Source of the DNA: Kingella denitrificans ATCC 33394
Lineage (GTDB): Bacteria; Pseudomonadota; Gammaproteobacteria; Burkholderiales; Neisseriaceae
Direction of reading: 5' to 3'
Assembly (NCBI RefSeq): GCF_000190695.1
Contig: NZ_GL870929.1
Coordinates: 1,812,320-1,876,319, forward strand
Length of the DNA: 64,000 nucleotides
Positions 16,906 to 25,827 of the stretch are shown here, piece by piece (the stretch's first letter is position 1; the number at the start of each line of letters is the position of its first letter). Both the position numbers and the translations under genes were made by a program. The notes beneath the pieces were generated by a model. The model was not told the DNA's origin and made no database searches. It saw only the letters and a list, made by a program, of their open reading frames with translations.

Positions 16906-17229
16906 TTATCGGATATCGGTAAATATAAACAGGTTGAAATACAAAGAGATATCTATCAATATCACAGTGGCGATATATGCCGCCAATGTTGCCGCATGAA
17001 CGGCCCGGTTTTTCTGGGTGCGGCACAGGAAAAATACGGACGTCAGGCTGCCGGCAATGATGATGTTCAGAGCCATCAAGGTGATGTATGCGCCAATCGT
17101 TACCCCGCTACTGTTGTCATATCCCGCAAATTTGTTCAGGAAATGGAGTGCGTCCCCTATGCGGCTCACCGTCGCCCAAAGTCCGAACAGCGAAATGGCC
17201 AAGTTGAGATAAGCGATGAAGGAATACAT
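16906..17229 (-). CDS. Small membrane protein upstream of recC
   Basis: A 107-residue protein with three hydrophobic helices (about 5-20, 44-69 and 81-103) and few charges. ATG 17229 is chosen; an in-frame TTG at 17268 would add 13 residues, but neither start has a strong ribosome site. It lies 70 bp before recC on the same strand. There is no family I can name. Confidence 0.55.
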   Translation of the reverse strand: MYSFIAYLNLAISLFGLWATVSRIGDALHFLNKFAGYDNSSGVTIGAYITLMALNIIIAGSLTSVFFLCRTQKNRAVHAATLAAYIATVILIDISLYFNLFIFTDIR

Positions 17230-17289
17230 GATGTGCTCGTTATACGGAATGTTCGATATTTTACTCAATCTGACGGCGTGCAGGCTGCT

Positions 17290-17706
17290 TTACGGAAACG
17301 TCCGCCACACGCCACGTACGCGGCCGAGCACGTTCAGGCGGTTCAGGTCTTCGCCCGAGATTTCCATATCGGCATAGTCGGGGTTGTCCGCCATCAGGAT
17401 GATTTTGTCCAACAGCACCTGCACGCGCCGCACCCAGCGGTGTGCGCCGATTTCGAGGCAGTAGATTTTGCCGTCTTTCAGAATGGTATCGGACAAATCG
17501 GCCAGTATCAGGCATTCGCCTTCAAAAGTCGGTTTCATGGCGATGCCGTCCGCCATAAAAAAGCCGCAATTCTCCAAATGGATGCCGAGCCGGTCGGCCA
17601 GTTCGTTGGAGAGTTCCAAAGGTGCAGGCTGCTTTTCCGCCTGGTCGATGGGTTTGCCGCTGTTGCCGATCAGGCGGGCGGGAATGGCGGAAGGGGTTTT
17701 GCTCAT
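17290..17706 (-). CDS. S24/LexA-like protein lacking the catalytic dyad
   Basis: A 138-residue protein whose second half aligns by eye with the LexA/UmuD peptidase fold: MADGIAMKPTFEGECLILAD, DGKIYCLEIG, RWVRRVQVLLDKIILMADNP. The nucleophile position of the normal G-x-S-M-x-P motif is Ala56, and the normal lysine of the V-K-R-L motif is Arg93, so it should not self-cleave. No N-terminal HTH is present. The gene begins 13 bp after the tex stop codon, so it is likely co-transcribed. It may be a regulatory or structural relic. An uptake sequence is read in frame as EKQPAP. Confidence 0.7.
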   Translation of the reverse strand: MSKTPSAIPARLIGNSGKPIDQAEKQPAPLELSNELADRLGIHLENCGFFMADGIAMKPTFEGECLILADLSDTILKDGKIYCLEIGAHRWVRRVQVLLDKIILMADNPDYADMEISGEDLNRLNVLGRVRGVWRTFP

Positions 17707-17719
17707 GTCTCTCTCCTGC

Positions 17720-19996
17720 CTATTTTTTCAACTTCGCAAACGCATCTGCCATCGCCGAATTTGCAGGCTGCTTTTCACGCTGCGGCTTGCCGGGGCGGCT
17801 GTTTACGCCGCGTTTTTCGATTTCAGGTAGCCTGCGCCCGCGTTTTTCCGCACCCGCCTCGTCATCCAAGCGCATGGTCAGCGCGATGCGTTTTCTGGCG
17901 GCATCGACTTCCAGCACTTTCACTTTCACCACGTCGCCGGCTTTCACGACTTCGCGCGGGTCTTGGACGAACTTATTGGACAGGGCGGAGATGTGCACCA
18001 AGCCGTCCTGATGGACGCCGATGTCTACGAACGCGCCAAAGTTGGCGACGTTGGAGACCACGCCTTCGAGTATCATGCCGACTTGCAAGTCGCTGATTTC
18101 GTGGATGCCTTCGGCGAAGGAAGCCGTCTGAAACTCGCCGCGCGGGTCGCGGCCGGGTTTTTCCAGTTCGGACAGGATGTCCAGAATGGTCGGCAGGCCG
18201 AAGCGTTCGTCGGTGAAGTCGGACGCTTTGATTTGCTTCACGCGCTCGCGGTTGCCGATGAGTTCGGCGGCAGTAATGCCTTGTTGCGCCAGCATTTTGG
18301 CGACGACGGGATAGGCTTCGGGGTGTACCGCGCTCGCGTCCAGCGGTTCTTTGCCGCCGTTAATCCGCAAAAAGCCCGCCGCCTGCTCGAAGGTTTTTTC
18401 GCCCAAGCGCGGCACTTTCAGCAATTTTTTGCGGCTGTCGAACGCGCCGTTTTCATCGCGGTAGGCGACGATGTTTTGGGCAAGGGTTTGATTCAAACCG
18501 GAAATCCGCGCCAAGAGCGGGGCGGAGGCGGTGTTCACGTCCACGCCGACAGCGTTCACGCAGTCTTCGACCACCGCGTCCAGCGATTTGGCGAGCTGGC
18601 TTTGGTTCACGTCGTGCTGATATTGGCCCACGCCGATGGATTTGGGGTCGATTTTGACCAGTTCGGCAAGCGGGTCTTGCAGCCTGCGGGCGATGGACAC
18701 TGCGCCGCGCAGGGAAACGTCCAAGTTGGGGAACTCGCGCGCCGCCAATTCGGACGCGGAATAAATCGACGCGCCGGCTTCGGAAACGACGATTTTGTGC
18801 AGGCTGCTTTCGGGCATTCCGCGCACCAGTTCGCCCGCGATTTTGTCGGTTTCTCGGCTGGCGGTGCCGTTGCCGATGGCGATGAGCTTCACGCCGTGTT
18901 GTTTAATCAGGCGCGACAGTGTTGCCAACATATTGTTTTCTTGATGCAAATAGACGATGACGGTATCCAGCAGCTTGCCCGTGTCGTCCACCACGGCACA
19001 TTTCACGCCGTTGCGGTAGCCGGGGTCGAGACCCAAAGTGGTCAGCCGTCCGGCGGGCGCAGCGAGCAGCAAGTCTTTGAGATTGCGGGCGAACACGGTA
19101 ATCGCGTCGGTGTCGGCGGCTTCTTTCAGACGGCCTAAGGCTTCGAGTTCCAGCGACAAAAAGATTTTTGCGCGCCAAGTCAGGCGCACGGTGTCGCGCA
19201 GCCATTTGTGGCCATCTGAAACCTTGAAACGGCGGGCGATGATTTGCTCGTATTCGCTTTGCTGCGTAATCGGCGTGTCGTCGGGCTGGTATTTGAGCGC
19301 GATGTTCAACACGCCTTCGTTGCGGCCGCGCAAAACCGCCAGCGCGCGATGGCTGGGCATGGCGCGGACGGGTTCGCGGTGGTCGAAATAATCGCTGAAT
19401 TTTTCGCCTTCGGTTTCTTTGCCTTCAACGACTTGCGCGTGGATTTCGGCTTCGTTCCACAGCTTGTCGCGCAGCGTGCCGATGAGTTCCGCGTCTTCGG
19501 CAAACTGCTCCATCAGAATCGCGCGCGCGCCGTCCAGCGCGGCTTTGGCGTCGGGGACGTTTTCGTTCAGGTAGCCCTGCGCGGCGGCTTCCACGTCTTG
19601 CGGCTGCTCGGCAAGCAACATATCAGCCAGAGGCTGCAAACCGTGTTCGCGCGCGATTTGCGCTTTGGTGCGGCGTTTGGGCTTGTGGGGCAGATACAGG
19701 TCTTCCAGCGCGGTTTTGTTGTCGGCGGCTTCGATTTGCGCCCTGAGGTCGTCTGAAAGTTTGCCTTGTTCTTCAATGTTTTTTAAAACAACGGCTTTGC
19801 GCTCTTCCAACTCGCGCAGGTATTGCAGCCGCTCGGCAAGCTGGCGCAGCTGCGTATCGTCCAGCCCGCCCGTGGCTTCCTTGCGGTAGCGGGCGATAAA
19901 CGGCACGGTCGCACCGTCGTCCAAAAGCTCGACGGCGGCGGTGATTTGGGCGGCGGTGGCGGAGAGTTCTTGGGAGAGGATTTGGGTGATGTTCAT
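17720..19996 (-). CDS. tex: Tex family RNA-binding transcription accessory protein
   Basis: A 758-residue protein with the full Tex layout: N-terminal helical region (MNITQILSQELSATAAQITA, VPFIARYRKEATGGLDD), YqgF/RNase H-like domain (TLGLDPGYRNGVKCAVVD, near 330), HhH modules (VGVDVNTASAPLLARISGLN, near 500) and a C-terminal S1 domain (GMILEGVVSNVANFGAFVDIGVHQDGLVHISAL, near 645-680). Tex binds RNA and the transcription machinery and affects virulence-gene expression in several pathogens. Foreign-type uptake sequences (GCCGTCTGAA at 18123, AGGTCGTCTGAA at 19746) lie in the gene. Confidence 0.96.
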   Translation of the reverse strand: MNITQILSQELSATAAQITAAVELLDDGATVPFIARYRKEATGGLDDTQLRQLAERLQYLRELEERKAVVLKNIEEQGKLSDDLRAQIEAADNKTALEDLYLPHKPKRRTKAQIAREHGLQPLADMLLAEQPQDVEAAAQGYLNENVPDAKAALDGARAILMEQFAEDAELIGTLRDKLWNEAEIHAQVVEGKETEGEKFSDYFDHREPVRAMPSHRALAVLRGRNEGVLNIALKYQPDDTPITQQSEYEQIIARRFKVSDGHKWLRDTVRLTWRAKIFLSLELEALGRLKEAADTDAITVFARNLKDLLLAAPAGRLTTLGLDPGYRNGVKCAVVDDTGKLLDTVIVYLHQENNMLATLSRLIKQHGVKLIAIGNGTASRETDKIAGELVRGMPESSLHKIVVSEAGASIYSASELAAREFPNLDVSLRGAVSIARRLQDPLAELVKIDPKSIGVGQYQHDVNQSQLAKSLDAVVEDCVNAVGVDVNTASAPLLARISGLNQTLAQNIVAYRDENGAFDSRKKLLKVPRLGEKTFEQAAGFLRINGGKEPLDASAVHPEAYPVVAKMLAQQGITAAELIGNRERVKQIKASDFTDERFGLPTILDILSELEKPGRDPRGEFQTASFAEGIHEISDLQVGMILEGVVSNVANFGAFVDIGVHQDGLVHISALSNKFVQDPREVVKAGDVVKVKVLEVDAARKRIALTMRLDDEAGAEKRGRRLPEIEKRGVNSRPGKPQREKQPANSAMADAFAKLKK

Positions 19997-20051
19997 GGAG
20001 GTCCTTTGGATGGGTGCAGGCTGCTTTTGAGGCTACCTGAAAAAATATATA

Positions 20052-21596
20052 TCAAATTGGGTTGATAAATACGTTTATATCTCCGCGATTGGTCGGAATA
20101 ACCAGTGCCGCATCTCCGCAATCTTTGCTTGCGTCATTATTGCACGGTTTGGGAAGGTAGCGCGTCAAACGGGTGTTTTGGAAATTGATTCCGGGAGGGA
20201 GTTCGCCGCTGTCGGTCAAAGCTGGATAATCTGTATTGCTTTTGCTTTTGTAAGTAAAATCTATATCTGCCAATGCTTCTGATGTATTCCTATCCAAAAT
20301 CCAGCCGCGAAACACACGATATTCTTCTTCGACGTTTAAACCTGAGTAATAGTACAAAAATAAAGCATAGTGTTTCGAGCAATAGACAGGAAGCAAATCG
20401 CCAGGTGTCTCATTGTGTTGGTTGTGTCTGCCGTGACTGCGCACAATTTTCAAAATTCTTCCCTGCCATTGAACCGCATCGTGGATTTCAGGGTCTGCCG
20501 TATAGGGCTGGGAGGGGCAGGATTGATTGAAAACTTCTTCCTGCCAAACGTGCTTTTCCCTTCTTATTTCAGGTTTGATTTTTGGATTGAACAGCGCATC
20601 CAGGTCGTAGTCCGGATACTTATCGTAGGTGTCGCGGAAATTTACGGGTGCCTGCCATAGGATTCGGTTGGTGCGTGCATCGGTCAAAACATGTTCAAAC
20701 TGATTGGGATTGACTAAGCGGGCACGGTAAATGTAATCCGGCTGCCGTTTTAGGGTTAATTCATACAGGTCAAAAAAATCCCTATGGATAATGAAGCGCC
20801 AAGAATAATTGCCGTATTGGAATTTTCTTGGCAGATCGTAAATAGCAAGAGGTTTGTCTTTACCCGAAACTTCTTTAATGAGCAGGTACATGTTTTCCTG
20901 CCCTTCAATCAAATTGCCTTGCAGTTCGAATACAGTGTCTGGTGTGATGTTTAAATTTTCGGGCGGCTTGATATAGGGAAGCCCTGAAAAGCGTGCAACG
21001 GAAAAGGCGGCAAAAGTCGGCAGGTAGCGGCGGCGTTCGTCATCATTCGCCCGTTGGTATTGGATATATTTCAATATGAATAAGCCGGATGCAACAGCTG
21101 CGAACAGGGCTAGCAATGCCAATGTTGCAGGCAGCATATATCGGCGGGATTTGAACCTTTCGGGCAGCCATGCCGCACAGGCCAATGCCACCAGCGACAT
21201 TGCCCAGACAACTGCACCCCAGCCCCATGCGAAGACAGGAGCATAACTGGGGAGTTCGCTGACCATAACAACCTGAAGAAATACCGATAGACTGGCAAAC
21301 AACAGCATCAAGATAATGGAAATACGCGGTGTTTTATTGGCAGACAGTTTGCGAAAGGCATAGTAATAAAAAACATTGGCATAGACCGCCAATCCGGCCA
21401 GTCCTGCGCCCAGCCAACCTAGCGGCAGCCCCACCAAGAGTACGAATATGCCCAGCCATAGGGAATTTTCTTCATCAATATAAAAAGCGGGCAAAGGCAG
21501 GGATATCAGCCATAAAATAAGGGACAGGCGCAACAGCGGGCGCGTAGGCGGTGTCTGTTTGCTCTCAACCTTGTCAGTAGGAGGCCTGTGTTTCAT
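20052..21596 (-). CDS. Polytopic membrane protein of unknown function
   Basis: A 514-residue protein. The first 180 residues contain about five hydrophobic helices (starting RLSLILWLISLPLPAFYI, with a GLPLGWLGAGLAGLAVY segment). The remaining 330 or so residues form a soluble domain rich in Tyr and Asn, with Cys at CPSQPY, YCSKHY and CNNDASKDCGDAA. No family is recognised. It is leftward, 47 bp upstream of the tex region, separated by a king3 DUS and an AGGCTACCTGAA-type DUS at 20030-20041. Confidence 0.6.
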   Translation of the reverse strand: MKHRPPTDKVESKQTPPTRPLLRLSLILWLISLPLPAFYIDEENSLWLGIFVLLVGLPLGWLGAGLAGLAVYANVFYYYAFRKLSANKTPRISIILMLLFASLSVFLQVVMVSELPSYAPVFAWGWGAVVWAMSLVALACAAWLPERFKSRRYMLPATLALLALFAAVASGLFILKYIQYQRANDDERRRYLPTFAAFSVARFSGLPYIKPPENLNITPDTVFELQGNLIEGQENMYLLIKEVSGKDKPLAIYDLPRKFQYGNYSWRFIIHRDFFDLYELTLKRQPDYIYRARLVNPNQFEHVLTDARTNRILWQAPVNFRDTYDKYPDYDLDALFNPKIKPEIRREKHVWQEEVFNQSCPSQPYTADPEIHDAVQWQGRILKIVRSHGRHNQHNETPGDLLPVYCSKHYALFLYYYSGLNVEEEYRVFRGWILDRNTSEALADIDFTYKSKSNTDYPALTDSGELPPGINFQNTRLTRYLPKPCNNDASKDCGDAALVIPTNRGDINVFINPI

Positions 21597-21741
21597 TGTA
21601 TTTTCTCCTTATGTTCATGCTTCCCGAGATTATCGTTTCAATGCGTCCAATTCAGCAATATCTTCCGCCTGCCGCTTAATATTTCCAACCTGCAACCCTG
21701 TTGATTTTACTGTAACCGACAAAGTGCAGGCTGCTTTTTCA

Positions 21742-23151
21742 TCAGAACTGCTTGAATACATCCAAAAACACGCGGTGGTTGTTATAGCGGTAATAGAAAT
21801 GGTTGCTGTGGATGTGCGACCAGGTCCAGTTCAGGCGCGGGGTGAAGCCTTTCCAGGAGAGGCGGCTGTGCGACAGCGCCAGGCGGGTGAAGTATTCGGT
21901 GTCGCGGCGCTGGATATTGAAGATGTCGGGGCCGCGGTAGTTTCTGCGCTGCACGCTGATGTTGAGCGATGTGGCGAAGGCGCGGCTGCTGCCCCAGTGG
22001 CGCGTCCAGCCGCCGTGCAGGCTGCTTTTGCGGTATGCGTCCGACAGGTCTTTGGCGTTTTCCTGCCCGCCGCCGATGCCCATCACGAAATATTGCTGCG
22101 GCGATGTGCGGTAGAGCAGGGTGAGCGAACCGGTGTGGCTGGTGCCGTTGAGGAAGGTGCGCTCGTTGTGTTGTTTGTAGCCGGACTGCCAGGCGGCATA
22201 CATTTGCCAATTCGGCGACAGGGTGCGCGAATAGTGGATGCTGCCGCCGAATTGGCGGGAAAAGGGTTCGGTGCCGTACCAGCGTTGTTCGTAAAACGGG
22301 GCGGCATAGATTTCCTGCCGTGCGTCGCGCCACACGGGGCCGGCTTCGGCGCGGGCGACCAAGTCGTCGTAATCATGTGCATCCCAGTAAAATTTGCCGT
22401 AGAGGGCAGCCTGCACGCGTGCCGCCCAGTGGCCTTTGACGGGCGTGGTTTTCTGTGCCGAAAATTCGTAGCCGATGCCGTGCGCGGATTGGGGTTCGTT
22501 AAACTGCCATGCGCCGTAGGTGCGCTGTTCGGGGGCGCGCGCCACGTTGTTGTCTTGCAGGTAATAGGCGTTGCCGCTGAATTGCCAGGCGCGTTCTCGG
22601 TTCAGGTATTGTTCGTATTGGTCGAGGTATTGGGCGACGGGGGCGGGCAGTTCGGGCGTTTGCCGGATTCGGGCGATTTCGGCGGCGGCTTCGCGCTGTT
22701 TGCCGTTTTGCGATTGGGTTAGCGCCAGTTGCAGGCGCACGGGGGAAAATTCGGGGTTTCTTTCCAGAATTTGGCGCAGTTTTTGTTCGGCGGCGTCATG
22801 GCGGCCGTCTGCGCGTAGGAGGATGGCTTCGGCATATTCTGCCAACACGGGGTCTTGCTGTTCGGCAGGCAGCCTGCGGTAAAGCGGCAGCAGGAAGCGG
22901 ATATTGTCGGTGTTTTGCTGGCCCACGGCGGTGTCCAAGGCATTGAGCAGTAGTGCAGGCTGCTGCAAAAGCTGCTCTTCGCTCATTTGGACGGGGGCTT
23001 GTGGTTCGGGTGCAGGCTGCTTTTCGGTGTCCTGCACGTGTTCCCGAATGCTGTTTTGGTTTAAATCGGGAATGGGGTTGAGCGGTGTGCCGACAGGCGC
23101 GGCAGACACGGCGGATGCGGCGGCGAGCAGAAGAAAAGGAATGTAACGCAT
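21742..23151 (-). CDS. Surface lipoprotein assembly modifier (Slam)
   Basis: A 469-residue outer-membrane protein that moves lipoproteins to the cell surface. After the signal peptide (MRYIPFLLLAAASAVSA) and a low-complexity stretch comes a periplasmic TPR-like domain (about 75-190: NIRFLLPLYRRLPAEQQDPVLAEYAEAILLRADGRHDAAEQKLRQILERNPEF). The C-terminal DUF560 beta-barrel spans about 200-469 with alternating aromatic strands and ends in F, as barrels do. It lies immediately downstream of two duplicated lipoproteins with Slam-substrate features, the usual genetic pairing. The start at 23151 is preferred over an upstream Met because it begins the signal peptide. Confidence 0.9.
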   Translation of the reverse strand: MRYIPFLLLAAASAVSAAPVGTPLNPIPDLNQNSIREHVQDTEKQPAPEPQAPVQMSEEQLLQQPALLLNALDTAVGQQNTDNIRFLLPLYRRLPAEQQDPVLAEYAEAILLRADGRHDAAEQKLRQILERNPEFSPVRLQLALTQSQNGKQREAAAEIARIRQTPELPAPVAQYLDQYEQYLNRERAWQFSGNAYYLQDNNVARAPEQRTYGAWQFNEPQSAHGIGYEFSAQKTTPVKGHWAARVQAALYGKFYWDAHDYDDLVARAEAGPVWRDARQEIYAAPFYEQRWYGTEPFSRQFGGSIHYSRTLSPNWQMYAAWQSGYKQHNERTFLNGTSHTGSLTLLYRTSPQQYFVMGIGGGQENAKDLSDAYRKSSLHGGWTRHWGSSRAFATSLNISVQRRNYRGPDIFNIQRRDTEYFTRLALSHSRLSWKGFTPRLNWTWSHIHSNHFYYRYNNHRVFLDVFKQF

Positions 23152-23171
23152 TGGGAAATGAAGGTGTCTGA

Positions 23172-23208
23172 AAATAAAAAAGCCCACCTGGCGGCTGCAA
23201 AGTGGGCT
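23172..23208 (-). terminator. Terminator after the first Slam-linked lipoprotein
   Basis: AGCCCAC and GTGGGCT form a stem whose leftward exit is a T tract (A-run on the plus strand). The same hairpin follows the second lipoprotein copy. Confidence 0.75.
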
Positions 23209-23224
23209 GCTTTCTGATTAAAGA

Positions 23225-24076
23225 TTATCGTTTTGCGCCAAACGAACCGACAACGGATTTGCCGTTTGAGGTGCCGTTATACACACCGCCCAATTCGGCA
23301 GCGTTCGGGCCGTAGAAATTGCCGCTCATATTAACGCCATTGTGCGCGCCGCTGAAAGCTGCGCCGCTGATGGTACCGCGCAAATCCGCGCTGTATGCAT
23401 CGTTGGTCACCGTACCGCTAATGGTTTTCGAGCCAAAATCCACGTTGAATGTGGAAGTGCCTCGCTCATAGAGATTGCCGGTGGACGAACCGAGAGACAG
23501 GCCGTTGTATACCGCTGTGCCGGTGGTCGGCATATTGGTGGTAACCTGACCCATGGAGAATAAATAATTAGTTGGGGTAGCCTGCGCCCCGTTTGCGATT
23601 TCAGCATCGGTTTTATCCAGCCCGAAATAAGCACCGAAGCGAGAATAGCTCAATCCGCTGTCGGATGCGATGATTCTGGTTCCGCTCGAGAGCATAGTGA
23701 TGTCGGTAAACGCTCCCGTTGAAATGTTTGGGTATTTCACGGTAATGGTTTTGGAGCCGACTTGGATTTCGTCTAACGTATTGCTGTTGAACGATTGCGC
23801 TGTAGCTGTATGCGCACGGTTGCTTGGAGCCGTCAAATTCACGCCTTTGTATTGTGCGGAAGGCGTGGGAGTTGGAGTTGGAGTCGGAGTCGGAGTCGGA
23901 GTCGGGGTCGGGGTTGGGGTTGGGGTTGGAGTTGGAGTTGGAGTTGGAGTCGGGTTGAGAGTAGGGTTAGACGATGACGAAGAGGTGGTTATACCGCTTC
24001 CGCCATTGCCGCCACATGCAGCGAGGCTCAAAATAACAGCCAATACAGCACCTGTTTTAATGGGAGATTTTGTCAT
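23225..24076 (-). CDS. Putative Slam-dependent surface lipoprotein, copy 1
   Basis: A 283-residue lipoprotein (MTKSPIKTGAVLAVILSLAACGG, lipobox LAAC). A Thr-Pro dipeptide spacer follows, encoded by a degenerate 6-bp repeat near 23866-23955. The C-terminal half has Gly-rich strands: FGSKTISGTVTNDAYSADLRG, FSGAHNGVNMSGNFYGPNAAELGG. The GxFYGPxAxExGG motif is typical of TbpB-like handle barrels recognised by Slam. It lies 73 bp upstream of slam. It closely resembles its neighbour at 24407, most strongly at both ends. The surface partner or ligand is unknown. Confidence 0.8.
   Translation of the reverse strand: MTKSPIKTGAVLAVILSLAACGGNGGSGITTSSSSSNPTLNPTPTPTPTPTPTPTPTPTPTPTPTPTPTPTPSAQYKGVNLTAPSNRAHTATAQSFNSNTLDEIQVGSKTITVKYPNISTGAFTDITMLSSGTRIIASDSGLSYSRFGAYFGLDKTDAEIANGAQATPTNYLFSMGQVTTNMPTTGTAVYNGLSLGSSTGNLYERGTSTFNVDFGSKTISGTVTNDAYSADLRGTISGAAFSGAHNGVNMSGNFYGPNAAELGGVYNGTSNGKSVVGSFGAKR
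23866..23955. repeat. Hexanucleotide repeat encoding Thr-Pro
   Basis: About 14 tandem GTTGGA/GTCGGA/GTTGGG-type hexamers, read leftward as Thr-Pro, form the spacer behind the lipid anchor. The unit is a multiple of three, so slippage would change spacer length rather than reading frame. Confidence 0.8.
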
Positions 24077-24406
24077 GATAATTCCTTTTGAATGTTTTTC
24101 AGATGAGTGAAAACAACAACTTTTGTAACGTGGCGAATTGTAACATATTTTTACAAATGAACCGTGTAGGGCAGTGTGAATGGAGGTGCAGGCTGCTTTT
24201 GCGTTGCAGTGGCACAACAGGGCAGGGAGTTATTTTTTTAACGTAAAATACACGGCGTCCAAAATGCAGGTAGAACTCATAAATATAGCGTGGCGGATGC
24301 GGTGGCGAGCAGAAGAAAAGGAATGTATCACATTGGGAAATAAAGGTTTATGAAAATAAAAAAGCCCACCTGGCGGCTGCAAAGTGGGCTATTTTCTAAT
24401 TAACGA
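24077..24406. repeat. Duplication junction between the two lipoprotein genes
   Basis: This gap holds the promoter region of copy 1, a DUS, a 53-bp relic of the 3' end of the DUF486-type gene (24233-24285, compare 25361-25410) and then a relic of the slam 5' end (24292-24340, compare 23110-23160). A hairpin like that at 23172 closes it (24354-24390). The order shows that one lipoprotein unit with pieces of both neighbours was duplicated in tandem. Confidence 0.85.
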
Positions 24407-25213
24407 TTATCGTTTTGCGCCAAACGAACCGACAACGGATCTTCCGTTTGAGGTGCCGTTATACACACCGCCCAATTCGGCAGCGTTCGGGCCGTAGAAA
24501 TTACCGCTCATATTAACGCCGTTGTGCGCGCCGCTGAACGATGCTCCGCTGATGGTACCGCGCAAATCTATGCTGTATGCAGCGTTGGTCACCGCTCCGC
24601 TAATGGTTTTCGCACCAAAATTCACATTGAATCGGGATGTACCTCGATCGTAAGTGTTGCCGGTGGACGAACCGAGAGACAGGCCGTTGTATACCGCTGT
24701 GCCGGTGGTCGGCATATTGGTGGTCACCTGGCCCATGGAGAATACTTTGTTGGTTTGAGTGGAACGGGATCCATTTGCAATTTCGGCATCGGTTTTATCA
24801 GCGCCGAAATAAGCACCGAAACGCGAATAGCTCAATGAACCGTCTGATGAGGTAACGTTTTGGTTTCTCGTGTTAAATGTGCCGAATGTTCCGGCTGAAA
24901 TGCCCGGGTATTTCACGGTAACGGTTCTGGAACCCACTTGGATTTCGTTCAACGTATTGCTGTTGTAGGCTTGCGCGTGGGCAGTATGTGCTTGGTTGCT
25001 GCCTGCGGTCAGATGCACACCTTGATATTGTGCGGAAGGAGCGGGAGCAGGGCTTGGCGTTGGACGCGGAGATGGCGCCGGTGTTGGACGTGGTGTCGGA
25101 GTGGGCGTTGACGATGAAGAGGTGGTCACGCTGCTTCCGCCGCCACCGCCACATGCAGCGAGGCTCAAAATAGCAGCCAATACGGCACCGATTTTAATGG
25201 GGGATTTTGTCAT
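24407..25213 (-). CDS. Putative Slam-dependent surface lipoprotein, copy 2
   Basis: A 268-residue paralogue of the lipoprotein at 23225. The signal peptide (MTKSPIKIGAVLAAILSLAACGG) and the C-terminal GNFYGPNAAELGGVYNG segment are nearly identical. The spacer here is a mixed Pro-rich stretch (TPTPTPRPTPAPSPRPTPSP) rather than pure Thr-Pro, and the central strands differ (TFGTFNTRNQNVTSSDGSLS against the other copy). Divergence concentrated in the exposed middle suggests diversification after duplication. It is transcribed toward copy 1 and slam. Confidence 0.8.
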   Translation of the reverse strand: MTKSPIKIGAVLAAILSLAACGGGGGSSVTTSSSSTPTPTPRPTPAPSPRPTPSPAPAPSAQYQGVHLTAGSNQAHTAHAQAYNSNTLNEIQVGSRTVTVKYPGISAGTFGTFNTRNQNVTSSDGSLSYSRFGAYFGADKTDAEIANGSRSTQTNKVFSMGQVTTNMPTTGTAVYNGLSLGSSTGNTYDRGTSRFNVNFGAKTISGAVTNAAYSIDLRGTISGASFSGAHNGVNMSGNFYGPNAAELGGVYNGTSNGRSVVGSFGAKR

Positions 25214-25364
25214 GATGATTCCTTTTAAATGGTTTTTCAGATATGTGTAAACAACTGCTTTGTAAAGCGGTGGATTGTAACATATTTTTACAAATGAACC
25301 GTGTGGGGCGGTGTGAATGGGGGTGCAGGCTGCTTTTGCGTTGCAGTGGCACAACAGGGCAGGA

Positions 25365-25709
25365 TTATTTTTTAAACGCGAAATACACGGCACCCAAAAC
25401 GCAGGCAAAGCTCAGTAAATAATTCAGTGTGATTTTTTCGTTTAAATACAGCGCGGCAAACAGGGCGAATACGCAGAGTGTTATCACTTCCTGCATGATT
25501 TTGAGCTGGAAGGGCTTGATGCCCCATTGCGCGCCGAAATGATTGGCGGGGACGACGAGGCAGTATTCCAACAGGGCAATGCCCCAGCTGATCAGGATAA
25601 TCTGCCACAACGGCAGCGGCGCGGCGGCGGGTTTGATGTGCCAATACCACGCAAACGTCATGATGAGGTTGGACAGGGCGAGCAGGGCGATGACGATGAG
25701 GATGTGCAT
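25365..25709 (-). CDS. DUF486/DMT-type small membrane protein
   Basis: A 114-residue protein with four hydrophobic helices, starting MHILIVIALLALSNLIMTFA and ending LLSFACVLGAVYFAFKK. The pattern (WYWHIKP, ISWGIALLEYCLVVPANHFGAQWG, FQLKIMQEVITLCVFALFA) matches the DUF486 family of the drug/metabolite transporter clan. The substrate is unknown. Its 3' end was copied into the lipoprotein duplication on its left. Confidence 0.85.
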   Translation of the reverse strand: MHILIVIALLALSNLIMTFAWYWHIKPAAAPLPLWQIILISWGIALLEYCLVVPANHFGAQWGIKPFQLKIMQEVITLCVFALFAALYLNEKITLNYLLSFACVLGAVYFAFKK

Positions 25710-25827
25710 AGGAATGTGCTTTCACCGAAGTCGTAAGGAGAAATGGTGTGAGCATACAATGCCTTGCGGATGCCGTAAATAAAAAATGCAGACTGCCCGA
25801 AAGCAGCCTGCACTTTGTTTTGCAGAT

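Noticed and set aside
21559..22722. 387-codon plus-strand frame opposite slam
   Set aside because: The leftward frame has a signal peptide, TPR-like region and barrel. The plus frame is a GC-skew shadow.
23670..24110. Plus-strand Gly-Val repeat protein
   Set aside because: It is the complement of the Thr-Pro hexamer repeat in the lipoprotein gene.
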